64,000 bases of DNA from Agrocybe praecox (GCA_964017145.1 OZ024850.1:2395618-2459617), one strand, 5' to 3'; shown: positions 38,235-52,644, counted from the stretch's first letter. The notes: generated by a model not told the origin, from the letters alone. Made by a program: numbers and translations.

Positions 38235-39235
38235 CTAGCTTAGACGACGATAGAATCGAAGTACTAGGAAATGGTGAAACGCGCTGGAGAGCTTACAAGC
38301 TACAGCGATTCTATAACAGATACGGAAGCATTTGAATAAACGAGTTGACTGAAATGCAAAAAAAGCTTCGATCTTCAGAATTTGAACTGAAAGCTTGAAG
38401 GTTTCAACAATGCTCAAGGTTCGAAAGCAACTAATGCCACCCACACCGTTGCACAAACTTCGACACCATGATAGCATAAACCCATAATTCCCTCTTCCTC
38501 TGATTGGGCAAGCCACAAGTTTGGGTATCCTATACCATGTTCGAGAGGACCGATGAGTTTCTCTCGCGATAAATGGGGAGACGAAAACATCGACGAAGTA
38601 AAAGAAAGATCGTCATTTAGCCAACACTCCATTTGCAAGGGTCACAAACATCAAGAACTGTAAAGAAGGTGTCAGTTATTGTTCCATAATTCGTTTTATG
38701 AAGGTAGTTCTCTGAAATTGAATTATGGTAGAGTATTGAAATGAATGGAACGAATACGGGGAGCTTACAAAAACGTTGCCAAAATTTCGATTTGGGAACG
38801 GCGACGAGCGAGACGTCAACGCGTCAACATTGACACTTGGTTTTCATAATTGGAGGAGGGCATGGATTGCGGAAGGTCATAAACTGGGTTTGATTTCTGG
38901 GACTTGGGTAGTGTGGGGATTTCTGACGGTACTATTTGGAACTTGTTTGCGAAGTATTGCGTTGATGGGGGTGAATGGCAGGTAGCTCTCATGCGCATAT
39001 TGTCTTGAGAAAAGATCGATTCAAGTCCCACAGTCCCTTGAAGCAGACTAACATAGCCATAATGATCTCGGTCTCTTCTCGTATATCGTGGCCTGTCCCT
39101 CGGAGCAAACAGCTGATTTTATGCAATGTTTTTGTTATTATAATCCTATCTGTAAAGTTAGAACAACATAAACGCTCGTCAAAAAGCAGGGTCGAAACTG
39201 GAAAACACTCACTACAATTTATCTACCATACATCT
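38235..39235. other. Region without a confident gene
   Basis: About 1 kb downstream of the UbiA relic. A minus-strand open frame at 38414-38638 (74 codons, containing REKLIGPLEHGIGYPNLWLA) and a plus-strand frame at 38776-38985 were seen. Neither has a recognised family or convincing splice context, so they may be remnants or chance. Confidence 0.4.
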
Positions 39236-39616
39236 CTAGTTGGAACCATACGGGAGAAGAAGTTTCTTCAGTTTGTGTGTTTGTGCGGCGGTTGAGTAGG
39301 CAGTGGTGCTCAGTCGGTTCTTTCGTGCAGGAGCCTTTGACACGTTCATATGCGAATGGCCTGCTTTCCCCTGATATCGCACAAGTAAGAATCCGTAATA
39401 GTCGCGAAAAAAATAGTCGCATACGCGTTTGAATGAACTGCCAGAGGCCAACGAACGCCATCGTTTTTTGGCACCAGAATGGGACTTCATTTTGTATCCG
39501 GCTTCAACCGCGTTTGTGGTGGAGAAGAGGCGAGAGGCAGAGAACGCCAATGTCTGCTGTTGAGTACGAAGACATAACTGAGATGTCCACAGCAGCTGGC
39601 GACCAAACGAGAACAT
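39236..39616 (-). CDS. Mitochondrial ribosomal protein bL35m
   Basis: Large-subunit protein of the mitochondrial ribosome. The start at 39616 (MFSFGRQLLWTSQLCLRTQQ) gives a classic Arg/Ser-rich import presequence that continues SASRLFSTTNAVEAG. The mature part opens with the bL35 signature KMKSHSGAKKRWRSLASGSS then FKR. An intron (GTATGC...ATATCAG, about 39370-39425) joins GKAGHSHMNVSKAPARKNRL, and the protein ends THKLKKLLLPYGSN at 39236. An in-frame ATG 36 nt upstream (39652) is less likely because it weakens the presequence. The gene is divergent from UFD2 with only 147 bp between start codons. Confidence 0.9.
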   Translation of the reverse strand: MFSFGRQLLWTSQLCLRTQQQTLAFSASRLFSTTNAVEAGYKMKSHSGAKKRWRSLASGSSFKRVCDYFFRDYYGFLLVRYQGKAGHSHMNVSKAPARKNRLSTTAYSTAAQTHKLKKLLLPYGSN

Positions 39617-39763
39617 GACGGGGTGGAAGGAGAACGCTTTTGAGTTTCCCAAGAAAGTCTTCCTGATGCCAGCAGCACGTGAGCCAATTATGAGGGATGG
39701 GATCAGAGGCTTTAGCGCTTTGACAAATCACATCCAAGGCCACTTTCTTCCTTACTACTAAAT

Positions 39764-42700
39764 ATGAGTGACAATGCACCTACGCCCCAGGATGACGCAG
39801 ATCGAGTATGCATAACTTTGAGATCTGAAAAGTTAATCGCTAATCCTTTCGCTAGATTCGTTTGAAACGGTTAGCCAAGTTGCAGGGCGCTACACCATCT
39901 GTGCCATCGTTCCCGGGTCCTTCAACGACAAGCGCCGCTAGTCCACCTGCTCCAGCACCTACACCCAAGCCCAAACCCAAACCCATACCTGCATCTGGCT
40001 TGGCCAAGAAGAAAACCGCGGTACCGAAACTAGATCTTGCTTCATGGGAGCATGAGACAATTGAGAGCGTTTTGAAAGTCACTTTGAGTGTTAGATCATC
40101 TTTCCCGGTGCTTGAATTAAGAGGTCCATGATGACATTTGTTTCTTTTCTCAGAGAGATGTAGCTGAGAAGAGTAGCTATGATATTGTTTGGCTCAAGCA
40201 TTTGTCTGAGGAACTGGCTTCTGAAGGCGTTTGTGAGTATGACACATGGTCCTTCATTTCGTTTTTCTGCTGATAAATACTCCCCATGCTCGCGTAGCCA
40301 GTGACAAACTATCCATTGATTTATTGGACAGGCTGCTTATTGCTCGGTTGGAACTCAACCCACAAGCCATGTCGTAAGTACTTTTATGTCCCCTAATGCT
40401 TGTTATCTAACCTCCTTTTGAAGTGATGAACTTGACTATCTCCCTGTCTTGGTGTCTCTACCACCTCAACAAACAGTATTTGAATATCTTGTCGGGTGTT
40501 GGAAGAGATTAAACACTGCACGCTCGGCTGTCATGAAAAAGGTGTGCTCAACACGGTACTCTGATTCTTTCATTAATTTACTCTGTGCTTCTAGGGCTAC
40601 GCGCCCAGTGAAAGTCTTACTGCACTAGATCAATTGGAAAAAATCAGGCAGCTGGTCATAAGTTATGCTGGATATATTCTCCAAGAACCTGAGATGTTCC
40701 CTCAACCATCTGGGTTTGTCTTCTCCGTTGTTGAATTGTGGTTCTTTTTCTGACGAAGTTATAGACGGGAACTTGGGGCCCCAGAATTGATTAAACCTCT
40801 ACTTTCTTTAGCTGCACTTTCGGCCCCACTTCTTTCAGGTGGCCTTGACAATCCTTACACCCTATCGCCTTCCGACATCGAACAATTTATGCAAGATTTT
40901 GCGCGTCGGTTCGAACCTGATAACGAGCTTGACGACATTCTCGCTCCAGTCATCCGCGGTTTGCTCTTCCACGAATCTTTGTTCAGACCTGAAGGACTAG
41001 GTGGCGGAGATTCCAGTTGGAGGGGTGTTGTCAGTGGACTTGAGGTACTGGTTTCTATCAAGAGCATTGCTGGTATGATTACCAGGATGCCAGAGTGGAA
41101 TCCAGAAAATGCTACTGCTGCCACTTTCGAAAAGGTTTCTCTCCTAGGACCGCTTTGTCGCCTAGGGGTGTTCATGCAGGAATGGGTACGTATACCTTGA
41201 CGACATATTCTGATTGAACATTTATTGATCCTGACATTGCAGCCTTCCATCGGCCTCGCATACTTCTCTGATCCCGAAAAGCGGACCAGGACGGACGTTG
41301 AATCCTCGTTTTCAAGTCTAAGGGGTACTCTCAAAAGCCTGCAGGTGCAACCTTTCAATATTATTGTTATCATTTATAACTCGTGAAGCTAAACATGCAT
41401 TTTTAAGACCTCTCTTTTCCAAGTATTTAACACACTCGTACGGGCGTCAGCCGAATGCAGGGAAGGTGTACTGGATTATTTCGCTCGAGTCGTAAAGCTG
41501 AACGTGAAGAGAGCAGGAATGCAGGTGGGCAACATCTACACTCTTTCACTGCTAGTTGTGCGAAATTCTGTGGCGATTTTAGGTTGATCCTGCGACAGTC
41601 GCGTCAGACAGTTTCATGCTGAACATGCAGAGTGTTCTACTCAGATTCGCGGAGCCTTTTATGGATGCAAATTACTCAAAGGTGTGTGTACTTGTCAACA
41701 TCATTTTTTCGTCATCCATTAAGTATTTTATTATAGATGGACCGTATTGATCCCTACTTTTATGCTCACTCACCTCGTATCGACCTTAGCGATGAAACTC
41801 GTATCAAGGCGACAAGCGAAGAGGCTCTTCAGTGGGAAGAGGCAAACAGGAACCCTGGAGGTATGCTTGCTTACCTGTTACTTATCTACTATCATTCTAA
41901 ACGCACATTGTATCAGCTCCAGAACCCAACTTCATCTCAAGTATCTTCTATCTTACCGTGGCCATGAGCCATTACGGATACTTGCGCACCATTCAGACTT
42001 TCAACGACCTTTCTAAACATATCGACGACATTCAACGGCATCACGATATGCTCAACGGCGACGGGTCATGGATGACGGTATGTGGCTATTTTAGCACTCT
42101 TTTACCGTCATACTAACGAAAAGTCAACAGAGCCCATTGCGAGCGCGTACAGAAGCTGCTCTGGCGCACTTGAAGAAAGAAAAAGACAAAATCCGAATTC
42201 AACAATTTACCTTCGAGGCTGGGTTGATGGACCAAGAGAGTGTTTTCCAATCCATCGGGTTCACCAATTTCCTCTCGACATGGCTCATTCGACAGGCTGA
42301 TCCAAAGAAACAGCATCCCAACCCGGTTGTCCAGTATGTGCAGATATCCCTCTATTGAACGCTGTTCGCTAAATGTACTTACACAGGTTGCCACTACCTA
42401 AGGAAGTCCCGATGGCATTCCGGGTGCTCCCAGAATACATCGTTGAAGACATCGTCGATTATCTATACTTTGCAGTGCAGTAAGCTCCATTGATACCCTT
42501 CTTTTGCGTACCTTACAAACCGAATTCTAGCACCTCTCCAGATAAATTTGAAATGGCAGGGAAACAAGAACTCCTTACGTTTGTATTGACTTTCTTGACA
42601 TCAACCTGGTACATAAAAAATCCTTTCCTCAAGTCTAAAATTAATGATGTATGTACACCTATCTTTGAAGTTTTGTTTAAGACACACATAATTTTGTTAG

Positions 42701-44191
42701 GTTCTGTTCATGAGTATATGGGGATATGGTCGCGAGAGAAACGGTATTCTAGGAAATATGCTCAACTCCCATCCTATGGCTTTGAAACATCTTATGCCTG
42801 CCTTGATGCACTTCTACATCGGTAAGGGACTGCAGGTTATACCACTGAACAGTCGTTTATTAATTATTGTTTAACAGAGGTTGAACAGACTGGTGCTAGT
42901 TCGCAATTTTATGATAAATTCAGTATGTTCCGTTCGATTCCTTGATTTTGACCCCCTCTGATTGTGGTTAAATTCTAGACGCAAGGTGGGCATGATTTAC
43001 GGCAGCTTTGATCGCTTTTCTCATTTATTGTCAGGCGCAATATATCGCATATTCTGAAGGTTGTGTGGAACAATCCTACTCACCGAGAAGCCCTTAACAT
43101 CGAGGCAAAGTAAGTGGATTATTGCTGAAACGTTTATCGTACGTAGGAAGCTAATATTATCATAGGAATGTTGACAAATTTGTTCGCTTTGTCAACTTGA
43201 TGATTAATGACGTCACCTATCTCATGGACGAGTCTCTTAGCGAGCTCACTCAGATTCATAATATCCAAGTCGAGATGGACGACAAGGCGACTTGGGAATC
43301 TCAACCTATGGAGTACCGTCGGGAACGAGAGGGTACACTTCGTTCTTTAGAGCGACATGCATCCGGTTATACGACTCTAGGTCGCTCTACAGTGGAGCTT
43401 CTAAAAATATTCACTGCAGAGACGAAAGCACCTTTCATGATGCCAGAAATTGTTGATCGTTTGGCGGCAATGCTGGACTACAACCTCGAGGCACTCGTAG
43501 GGCCTAGGTGTCAAGATCTGAAAGTCAGGGAACCTGAGAAACTGAAGTTTAACCCGAGGGCTCTCCTTACAGACATCCTTCAAGTTTTCTTGAACTTGAG
43601 CGATCAACCGCTATTCATTCAGTCGGTTGCAGGGGATGGACGTAGTTACTCCAAAGAACTTTTCGATAGAGCCGCAGAGATCGCTACCAAGCGGACGCTC
43701 AAGAGCGAAACCGAGATAGCGGCGTTGCGAGAGTTCGTTGAGAAGGTTGAAGAAGCCAAGGCCGCTTTGGAGGCAGAAGAAGACCTTGGAGAAGTTCCTG
43801 ACGAGTTCCTCGGTACGTGCTTTTGGTTATTTGGTACTGCGGAGCGTCGTTCTCATGTTTTGCTACAGATCCTCTCATGTTCACAGTAATGAAAGACCCA
43901 GTCCTCCTGCCTTCTTCAAAGACTATATTGGATCGGGCAACCATCAAGTCTCATCTATTATCAGATTCAAAAGATCCTTTCAATCGCGCCCCGTTAACAA
44001 TAGAGGAAGTAATTGCAGGTCAGTCTGATATTTCTGACCCGAACCACTATTTATCTTCTCATACTTTCCACTTCCGACCACCAGTGCCCGAATTGCAGGC
44101 TCGTATCGAAGCGTTCTTGATTGAAAGACGCAGCAAAGGCAAAATCCTGGATACACCACCTGTACTACCTGACGAAATGGATGTCAATTAG
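39764..44191 (+). CDS. UFD2: Ubiquitin conjugation factor E4 (Ufd2, U-box)
   Basis: Extends ubiquitin chains on substrates handled by Cdc48. The start [14 protein letters not shown] is followed by a Pro/Lys-rich linker ([14 protein letters not shown]) and the Ufd2 N-terminal region. More than fifteen exons build the Ufd2 core: [20 protein letters not shown] (40440-40500), GREL then [15 protein letters not shown] (40765-40815), [20 protein letters not shown] (40950-41005), [13 protein letters not shown] (41148-41186) and [20 protein letters not shown] (43265-43325). The catalytic U-box is in the last exons, [20 protein letters not shown] then [15 protein letters not shown] and [13 protein letters not shown] (about 43800-44030). 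The end is DEMDVN at 44191. No key U-box position looks lost. The gene is convergent with the seven-helix protein gene. The family call is firm; some of the short internal exons (42480-43140) are approximate. Confidence 0.92.
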
Positions 44192-44377
44192 TGACTGGAT
44201 ATGCGCCCCCACATTGTATAAATAGATTTTTTTTTCTTCAACTGTAAAATACACTTGCAACTATCGGTACATTGGGTAGCTAATTCTTGCCTCTCCTAAG
44301 AACGAAAAGGGTATCGAAGAACATCTCTGGTCGCCGTCACTACCACAAACGGATTTGAATCGCGAGACGAAAACGTG

Positions 44378-46187
44378 CTAACGCGGCGACGATGCACTCT
44401 TGTAGGATGGGGGCAGACTGCCAGGGTTGATCCTCATTGCGCTCGTAAGGTCGTACACTGAAGTATTTGGTCGAGGCGCTTCGTCGTCAATGATCAAGAA
44501 AGGCTCAGGCTTGGGTTTAGGAAATTCAATCGCCGTGACGTTATCCGAGGTCTCCAGGTCTATCATAATATCAACTCGGATAGGTACATTCTTCGGTGTC
44601 CGACGCCAGAACATCCACACTTCGAGGACGTCCTACGTGGATTGAAGTTACATTAGTTAAGTGTTGATTATATTTTCCTTGAATCGACTGACCGGTTGCG
44701 TGCCGAATACCAGAAAGACAACAGTCCCAGCTGTTTCGAAATATCAATGTTATTTATTATTATGCTTTGGTACGATTAGTAAAGGAGATCACCTATGGCT
44801 GCGAACACATCTGGAGCACTACTAGTAGGAACGACGAGATCTACAAAATCGACACTGGATATTTTCATGCTCAGTCGTCACATATATAGGGCAGGTTACT
44901 GAAGCAAGGACTTACATGACCCCAAAGGCAATGAACACTCCAAACACCAAGACACGCAAGAAGAATTGAAAGTCGACACCGTTATTCTGTCCTGCTTTCC
45001 GGAGACCACGTTGGTTTCGATACGCAATGACGATGAGATGGACTACATTTTTTTTGCCATGTCAAATTTTCGATGAACATCGAACCATGTATACGTTTTG
45101 CTCAACGCCCACGGCTTACCTTCTAAAATCACTATCCCAACACACATGATAGAGGTGAAAGCACCCATGGCTACAGAGCTTGATTTCGTAGGAAGTTGAT
45201 CAGTAAGTTTAGTTGAAATTTCACCTGGGGTATGTACATACAGCTGCCGATGATCCAAAGCACAGTAAAAATATCGATGGGCACGGGTGACTCGGTCAGG
45301 GTGATTCCAAGAAATCTATGGGCGGCTGATTTAGCACCTGGTATTCTCGATTGTTGATAAGGCAATATTCACACAGAATGCAGCAATAGAGAAGGATATT
45401 TGTGCGATATAGGGCGCAGCGAGCATCTTGGTTTTGTGAATGAGCGCCTGGATCGTGTTGTATAGAAAGAAGGACGTACAAAAACCAACTTTGGCCAGCT
45501 GAATCCCTTCTTTGCATAATCGCCGGATATGGCTTTTAACATATAGTAGAAGAGCATGAACACAGCGACCGACCACCTAGACGATGAACGTTTAAATGGC
45601 CGTATGAAATACTTAGCTGATCTTCTTACATCGGCGTAATTCCATATAGAAGAGTCGTTTGTATAATACAGAGGATCTTGTTAGGTTCTGGACCCTTCTG
45701 CTGGTTAGCGTAGAATCTGTAGAGGAGAGTTCCAGTGTCACCTGAATGCGCTTGAAATGTACTTGACACTCACAAGAGCAAGGAGAACTCCCCAGAGAAG
45801 ATCCATGTAAGGCAGAGGTTGACGAGAGTTGGGTGCCTCTTCACACGAGACGAGAAAACAAAGGTGGCGACAAGGAGAGGTAATAAGATTGTATTTACAA
45901 CGAGGTTGAAGAATATCCAGACATCGAGTAGACCAGACGCCTCGCGACCGAGTTGGCTCTCAGTAGCCCCTGAAGGATGACGGTTAGATTGGACGAGAAA
46001 ACCATACAATTAGTATACGCACTGATCACAAAAGTCGGAGACATAAAGTACACTAGAAATTCCACGATATGACAGTAAGACCAGCTAACTCATACCACCA
46101 AAGGCAGGCTTTGGAAACGGGAGCCCTTCGAGCAAAGCGTCTTTATTGCTATAACGCTGAAAGGGAAGGATGGTGAAAAAAAGATTA
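44378..46187 (-). CDS. Multi-pass membrane protein, agaric GPCR-like family
   Basis: About nine exons, most coding one membrane helix. From the N-side: LLEGLPFPKPAFG, LLDVWIFFNLVVNTILLPLL, FSSRVKRHPTLVNLCLTWIF, then CIIQTTLLYGITPMWSVAVF, LIHKTKMLAAPYIAQISFS, SVAMGAFTSIMCVGIVI, FQFFLRVLVFGVFIAFGV and VDFVDLVVPTSSAPDVFAAI. The hydrophilic C-terminus runs WMFWRRTPKNVPIRVDIM to SYKSASSPR at 44378. The pattern RRHPTLxNxCxTWI followed by alternating helices is that of a family expanded in mushroom-forming fungi, often described as GPCR-like. The start codon was not resolved: the first supported exon opens with RYSNKDALLEGLPFP near 46170, without a Met in frame. The ligand is unknown. Confidence 0.65.
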
Positions 46188-47331
46188 CCATTAGCTTGGT
46201 GAATCTGTATTTAGATAAAGGGAGTGTAGTGCATCACCATGGGCCGGCTACGTCTGGCCAATCAAAGGAGTTGAACCCTAGTATCAGGATACGGTGGACA
46301 TAAAAAATCTTCCCAGTCCTTGACAACATTGAAAGGGATCACAACGGAGTGATTCAGCTACGAGTCGAGGATGTGGCAGACCTGAGTACTAGTAGAGTGC
46401 CTGTCATGGTCCCATGGAACTGAGCCATCAGTGCACAGTCGAAAATCAGCAGCGCAGATGAAAGCCATTCATTAGGAATTAGAGTAAAGAATGAATATAT
46501 TCTTTTTGTTATAATTTGGGCACAAAGAGCATGTAGTAGACCAGTGTCAAGGCTGTCCGAAACAGAGTACTTTGCTCATTGACTAATTATAGCGTTCCGG
46601 ATCAATATTTTGCCGGATATCACCTGAGGAAAGTACTTAAGAGCCTTTGTTTTTCCATGACTTCCATCACTCATGGTCAGTCAGACAACCACACTAAAGT
46701 AAAGGCCAGGCCCTCTTTCGCATTTAGGAGGCACTGCTCGGATTTCAGTTCTGATGGTCATGGTTTTATCCTACTCTTTCAGGTGTACAGTTACTTTGTT
46801 TACCTTCTGACGAGTCTTGGTAAAGGACGCGGAATATATCCTTCATTTACTTCGAACTAAAGTCTAACAGAACCAAAAATTATCTCCGCAGTATGTTCAA
46901 GCGCTTCTAGGAACTTTAGGCTCATTGGATGGAACTAAAATCATCCATTATGACGAATGATTTTGGAGCGTTGGCATCCACCTGTTATGCGCAGCATCTC
47001 CTTGAATTAAAAATTGCCGCCATCTGTTATATTCTCTAGAACAGAATCATTCCGCTATACTATATGGCTTCCTCGATGACGCACAATGAAAGGACTCGAT
47101 GCATGTGCTGTGTTCTTCGCGGCTATGTTATCCCTCGACGGATCAATGACATGTGCTATTGAATATTCCCCATGACTGTCGACCTGATGTTGCTCACATT
47201 ATCCCTTTCAATCGTCATAACTTGGTTACTTTCACGCCTCATTTGCTGTCAAAGCATGCAATTAACACGGTGATATACATCAAATACACATACCTCAAAG
47301 TATCGTCGTTTCTTTTGCATCTGAAATTGGA
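46188..47331. other. Large intergenic region
   Basis: About 1.1 kb between divergent genes. The unresolved first exon and promoter of the GPCR-like gene should lie in the first 200 bp. Open frames at 46579-46860 and 47153-47458 look random. No repeat ends were found. Confidence 0.45.
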
Positions 47332-48526
47332 ATGGCTTCGACGAGTAGTACCAAAAAGGAAACTTTGGTCCCTATTTTGCAAAAGCTTTCCCACCCTCCT
47401 TGCTTTCTACCACACTTCGTCTTTGTCGACTTTCCGCTGGACAGATGGGTTTACATAATGACTTGATTTCAACATCTATATCTGTACATGAGCATATAAG
47501 GGCCTTCTCGCAGTTTCGAAAACATCTTCCTGTACAGAAGTTGTCAATGTTTGCTCTTGACCTCAGTCTAGTGGCATTTTCCGTCCGGTAAGGATTACGA
47601 GCCTGTCGGTCGAAGTTTTTCTACCAATAATTTATTGGGCTGAGTGACTTTACCTTCTGATATGCTTTCAACTCAAATAGGACTGGATACCTCGTAGACC
47701 TTTTTTCTCCAAATGACCCGGTGGATCTGTTCTCCAAATTGCTTATCCGACTTCGCGCCGTGAGTCAATCTGCATTTCTTTCTGAAATAAAAAAGAATAC
47801 ATGCTGCAGCTAATAGATCCTACTAGGATCAAACCATCGGACAGAAATTCTTATCCATCGTCCATGTTTATGAACCATCTTCGGAGCAATCGTTCTTCGT
47901 AAACAATCTCTTGCTCTCCCAAAGGATTAGTTCATATTCCAAAACTGCCTTTATCCATCTCGTAAATCCCATCAAGATTGTAAGTAGCACTTTCCAAAAA
48001 TATCGAGTAGAAAGATATGCCCTGGTGAAACTGACCATTTGTTCGTCAGCTGGAGGATCCACCGGAAGATGTGCAGAGATTAACCAAATCGCTAGATCAG
48101 CTAACGAAGGCCTCAGAAATCCCAGTCTCATTTTCTCTAAGTGGCGACTCACCAGTCGAGGCGCTGGTACCATTTGCTGCCATATTGCTCGATTATCCAG
48201 CTGCATACGTACCATCCTCCTCTCACGACAACGGTCTAGCGAGCATTCCTCTGGATTTCTATGAATGCCTCCTCACCATTTCACCTCCTAGAGGTGACTC
48301 TCTACAAAATACAAAGGATGCCCAGGCCGCCCAAGATTTTACCCACACCATCATGAAATTCTCATGTCCGGCGATCTTGAAAGAAGAGTTATGTAAATAT
48401 TATGGCGACGAGATGAAGAAGACATTGCTTCAATTGTTTCTGGAACGACTAGAAAGAATAGGAGAACCTGCACTGCGAGTCAGGGTGGAACACAGCACAC
48501 AGACCTTGAACCATGTTGCATTCTGA
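47332..48526 (+). CDS. Conserved-looking protein of unknown function, 291 aa
   Basis: Not recognised. A five-exon model (47332-47448, 47538-47587, 47681-47759, 47827-47979, 48050-48526) adds up to 876 nt and closes in frame. The N-terminal part looks like an alpha/beta nucleotide- or metabolite-binding fold: HFVFVDFPLDRW, LSMFALDLSLVAFSVRTGYL then VDLFSPNDPVDLFSKLLIRL, and KFLSIVHVYEPSSEQSFFVN. The C-terminal exon has FAAILLDYPAAYVPSSSHDN, then SIPLDFYECLL and KYYGDEMKKTLLQLFLERLE, and ends QTLNHVAF. No signal peptide or membrane helix. Alternating hydrophobic strands and helices and the in-frame splice sum argue for a real gene. It is convergent with PPWD1, with 88 bp between stop codons. 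The weakest point is the exon 1 donor (GTTTAC). Confidence 0.65.
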
Positions 48527-48614
48527 ACTAGAATCAGCACTCCACGTTTGCATTTTTAATACAATGGTATTAGGTTCCTGAAGATACATTCCCATCACAC
48601 GACAACAACAAAGA

Positions 48615-51162
48615 CTATTCTACATCAACGTTAATAATTTTGATGTCTTCGTACGGCTTATCCAGCTTATTGGTCTTCACATTTTCGATCGTGTGAACAA
48701 CCTCGAGACCCGATAGAACACGGCCGAAGATCGTGTGTTTCTTGTCAAGCCATGGGGTCGCATTTGTGGTGATAAAGAACTGTGATCCGTTGGTACCAGG
48801 CCCGGCGTTGGCCATACTCACCGTGTAAGGACTATAGTAACGCACACCATCAGAGATCGATTGGAATAAGAAGGATGTGTGAAATACATACCGATCATGC
48901 TTCAAGTCATCAGAAAATTCATCCTCGAATTCTTTGTTCCATATTGACGTTCCTCCCGTACCATCTCCCAATGGATCTCCTGTTTGGATCATGAATTTCG
49001 GGATGACACGATGGAAAATGACACCCTCGAAATAGCCATTCCGTGCATGCCCCACAAAGTTCTCCACGGCTTTAGGTGCTTGTTGAGGGAACAACCGCAT
49101 ATGTATATCACCCAGAGTAGTATGGATGGTCGCTGAATTAGCAAGAGGAGATGGTCCGCTCTTTTGGCTAACAGCGGAGAAGGCAACATTTTGTTCTTCT
49201 CTCGTTGGCCTTTCGTTGAAGACGTCTCGCTCGCCCGATTTGTTATCTCTGATAGAAAAAACAAAACCCCCGTTTAATACAGCGAAGGAATGTAAAGGGG
49301 ATCTCAAACGTACTCAGGTTCGGAACGAGTAAAAAGGTAGAAACGCGATCTTTTGTAACCCGTGCAAATGAGTGTCGGATCTCTTTGACCTTTGTCAGCT
49401 AGAATCGGATTTGCAGATGCAGCCATGGCCTAGATAAAATGAAAACGTTACGATCAGTTGCATTACTGACAGGTCCGGAGTACGTGCCATGGTAGTGATC
49501 GTTTTTTTCGACGGGGCCCCTTGATATATAGTAAGATTTAGGAATCTGACTACTTCATCTTTACCCAACAAGCTAACCACGCGATTCGTGTAGGTATTGA
49601 CAACTATGCACACATAACACGCATTAGCCGGGCATCGGAATCAGAGACGGGAACTTACCCTTTATGCCCAACAGTGATGGATAAATGATGAACGCGCCGC
49701 TTTCATCCCAAATCGCATTGCTCCAACGACCAGGAACATGTCCATCAGGTCCAGGAAGCTCCAGCTCTCTCTCGACTGCAAGCCGTCTTCCAAACTCCAT
49801 ATCTTCTACACGGTATACAGCTGTCCCGGCTTGTTGCATTTCTTGAATAGCTTCCAGAGATTCGTCGTATTTCCGTGACATTTTACCGCTGAGGAAGTTG
49901 AATACTCTGATTTGTCGATCAGGTAAAGAAAAGGTGACAAAAGAAGAGGAATCAGGTGAGAGTGTGATACATGTTGGAGTGGATTTGTGCTGAAGAGGTA
50001 TTAAAATCTTATAATATGGAAATATAACACTAACATACCTTTTTGAATTCATATAAACTCGTCTCACTCTTGTACTTCCACATCTTGGGGACTTTTTTGG
50101 GAAGACCGAAAGGTTCTGTTGGCTGCCAATATTCAACAAAACCTGATTCGTCTGCTGATATGACACAATCGTATCGTTCACTGTACTGGATGGTTCTCAG
50201 TTCGAACGCGTATTACGAACAGCCAAATTATGACCGACATACTGTCATAATGTGCACAGGGGACCGATGCACCGAGTCGATGACTTCCAAAGGCTTCTCA
50301 TTTCCACGTCCATCGTATAGGCGAATCACTCCAGATGAAGCGTCTGCACTGATTGCAAATAGTAAGTCGCGTGAAATTACTAGCGGTGATAAACTTTGCA
50401 CGTACACTGCTAGTAGACCCTGGGCCTCCCCGCGCCTATGTACCCAACAACAAGAATGAGGTTTGAATCCAAGCTTTATGATGTTGATCATGTCTATATA
50501 TTGTCACATAATGATGAGCGACGGCGTTGACTTAAATAAATGAAAGTACACGCACCGAAGTTAACAACATCGAAAACTTTGGCTGTCATGTCTTCCGATA
50601 CTGTTGCAAAAAGCTGGCCATCGGCACTAGCTGATACTGCTGTGACAGGTAAAAGATGGGCGCGGTAGACTTTGACAAATTCGATGCCCTGTTCTTGTTT
50701 CTTCCATAACTTTAGGACGCCGTCAATCGAAGTGGTAATTAGGAATTCAGTTCTGGTGGATATTAGTTTCCTAGTTTCACCGGGCTGAAGATAGACACGT
50801 ACTTCGTCATTACAGAGAAGTTAACCACGTCTCGATGCATGAAGGATTTGTAGTATTGACTGGTATTGGGAAGATGCTCAAGGTATAGCTTTTCGTGAGG
50901 GAGAACTGCGTACATTTAGTTTAGGGAGTCATTTGAAGGAAGCAACTAATCCATAAGACATACCCTTTCTCTTCTTCTTCGTAGCAGCAGGGGCATCCGC
51001 TGGTAATGGCATGGGACCAACATCGTCGTCGTCCGAGTCGTCGTCGATGGTCATTTTCTTGGATGCATGTTCTGCTTCATTGGCGTCATTCTCTATGCTG
51101 TCTTCATGAGCTCGTTTCCCAAGAACAGACGCGTCTGGTGTGCTCGTAGATGAGTCGGACAT
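48615..51162 (-). CDS. WD40-cyclophilin peptidyl-prolyl isomerase (PPWD1/CYP71 family)
   Basis: Nuclear peptidyl-prolyl cis-trans isomerase with WD repeats, linked to the spliceosome and chromatin in relatives. The start at 51162 is [20 protein letters not shown], followed by an acidic/basic stretch ([20 protein letters not shown] then KKKRK, a likely nuclear signal). WD40 part: [75 protein letters not shown] and [14 protein letters not shown], ending near 49400. C-terminal cyclophilin domain (48615-49180): [40 protein letters not shown] then [34 protein letters not shown] and [15 protein letters not shown]. The catalytic Arg (FHRV), Phe and Trp ([12 protein letters not shown]) are kept, so it should be active. 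It ends IKIINVDVE at 48615. Exon joins between 49300 and 49500 are approximate. Confidence 0.92.
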
Positions 51163-51483
51163 GAAGATTATTACCAAGTTGGTGGTTGCGAATGATGCGG
51201 ACGCTTGCAGTCCAAATACCGTGAGAAAGTGATCTTGAATAGCACTTCCAACTGGCCCTCTCCTCTACAAAGCATATTTTCTTTTTGTTCATAGATACAC
51301 AGGTTCTTGGAAAATCTAAGGCGACATACTTGCTATGGATATGACTTGAAAAAAACTTACCCTGGGGGTGGCGACTACTTCTTTCCGAGTATTTTGGTCA
51401 AGGATTCAATTAGCTTTTCCTTTGAAAAAGGTACACGAAAATACAAGCTTATATGTTTTCAAACGTTCGTTATCGGGATTCTC
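51163..51483. other. Short spacer between PPWD1 promoter and THI4 3' end
   Basis: About 320 bp on the minus-strand path from THI4 to PPWD1. It holds the THI4 3' flank and PPWD1 promoter. Nothing else was seen. Confidence 0.5.

Positions 51484-52644
<1,161 letters not shown>

Noticed and set aside
38776..38985. Short plus-strand frame ending LRSIALMGVNGR
   Set aside because: No family, no splice partners, and ordinary composition for spacer sequence.
46579..47458. Several 60-100-codon frames upstream of the 291-aa gene
   Set aside because: No recognisable family, no consistent exon structure and AT-rich spacer-like content.
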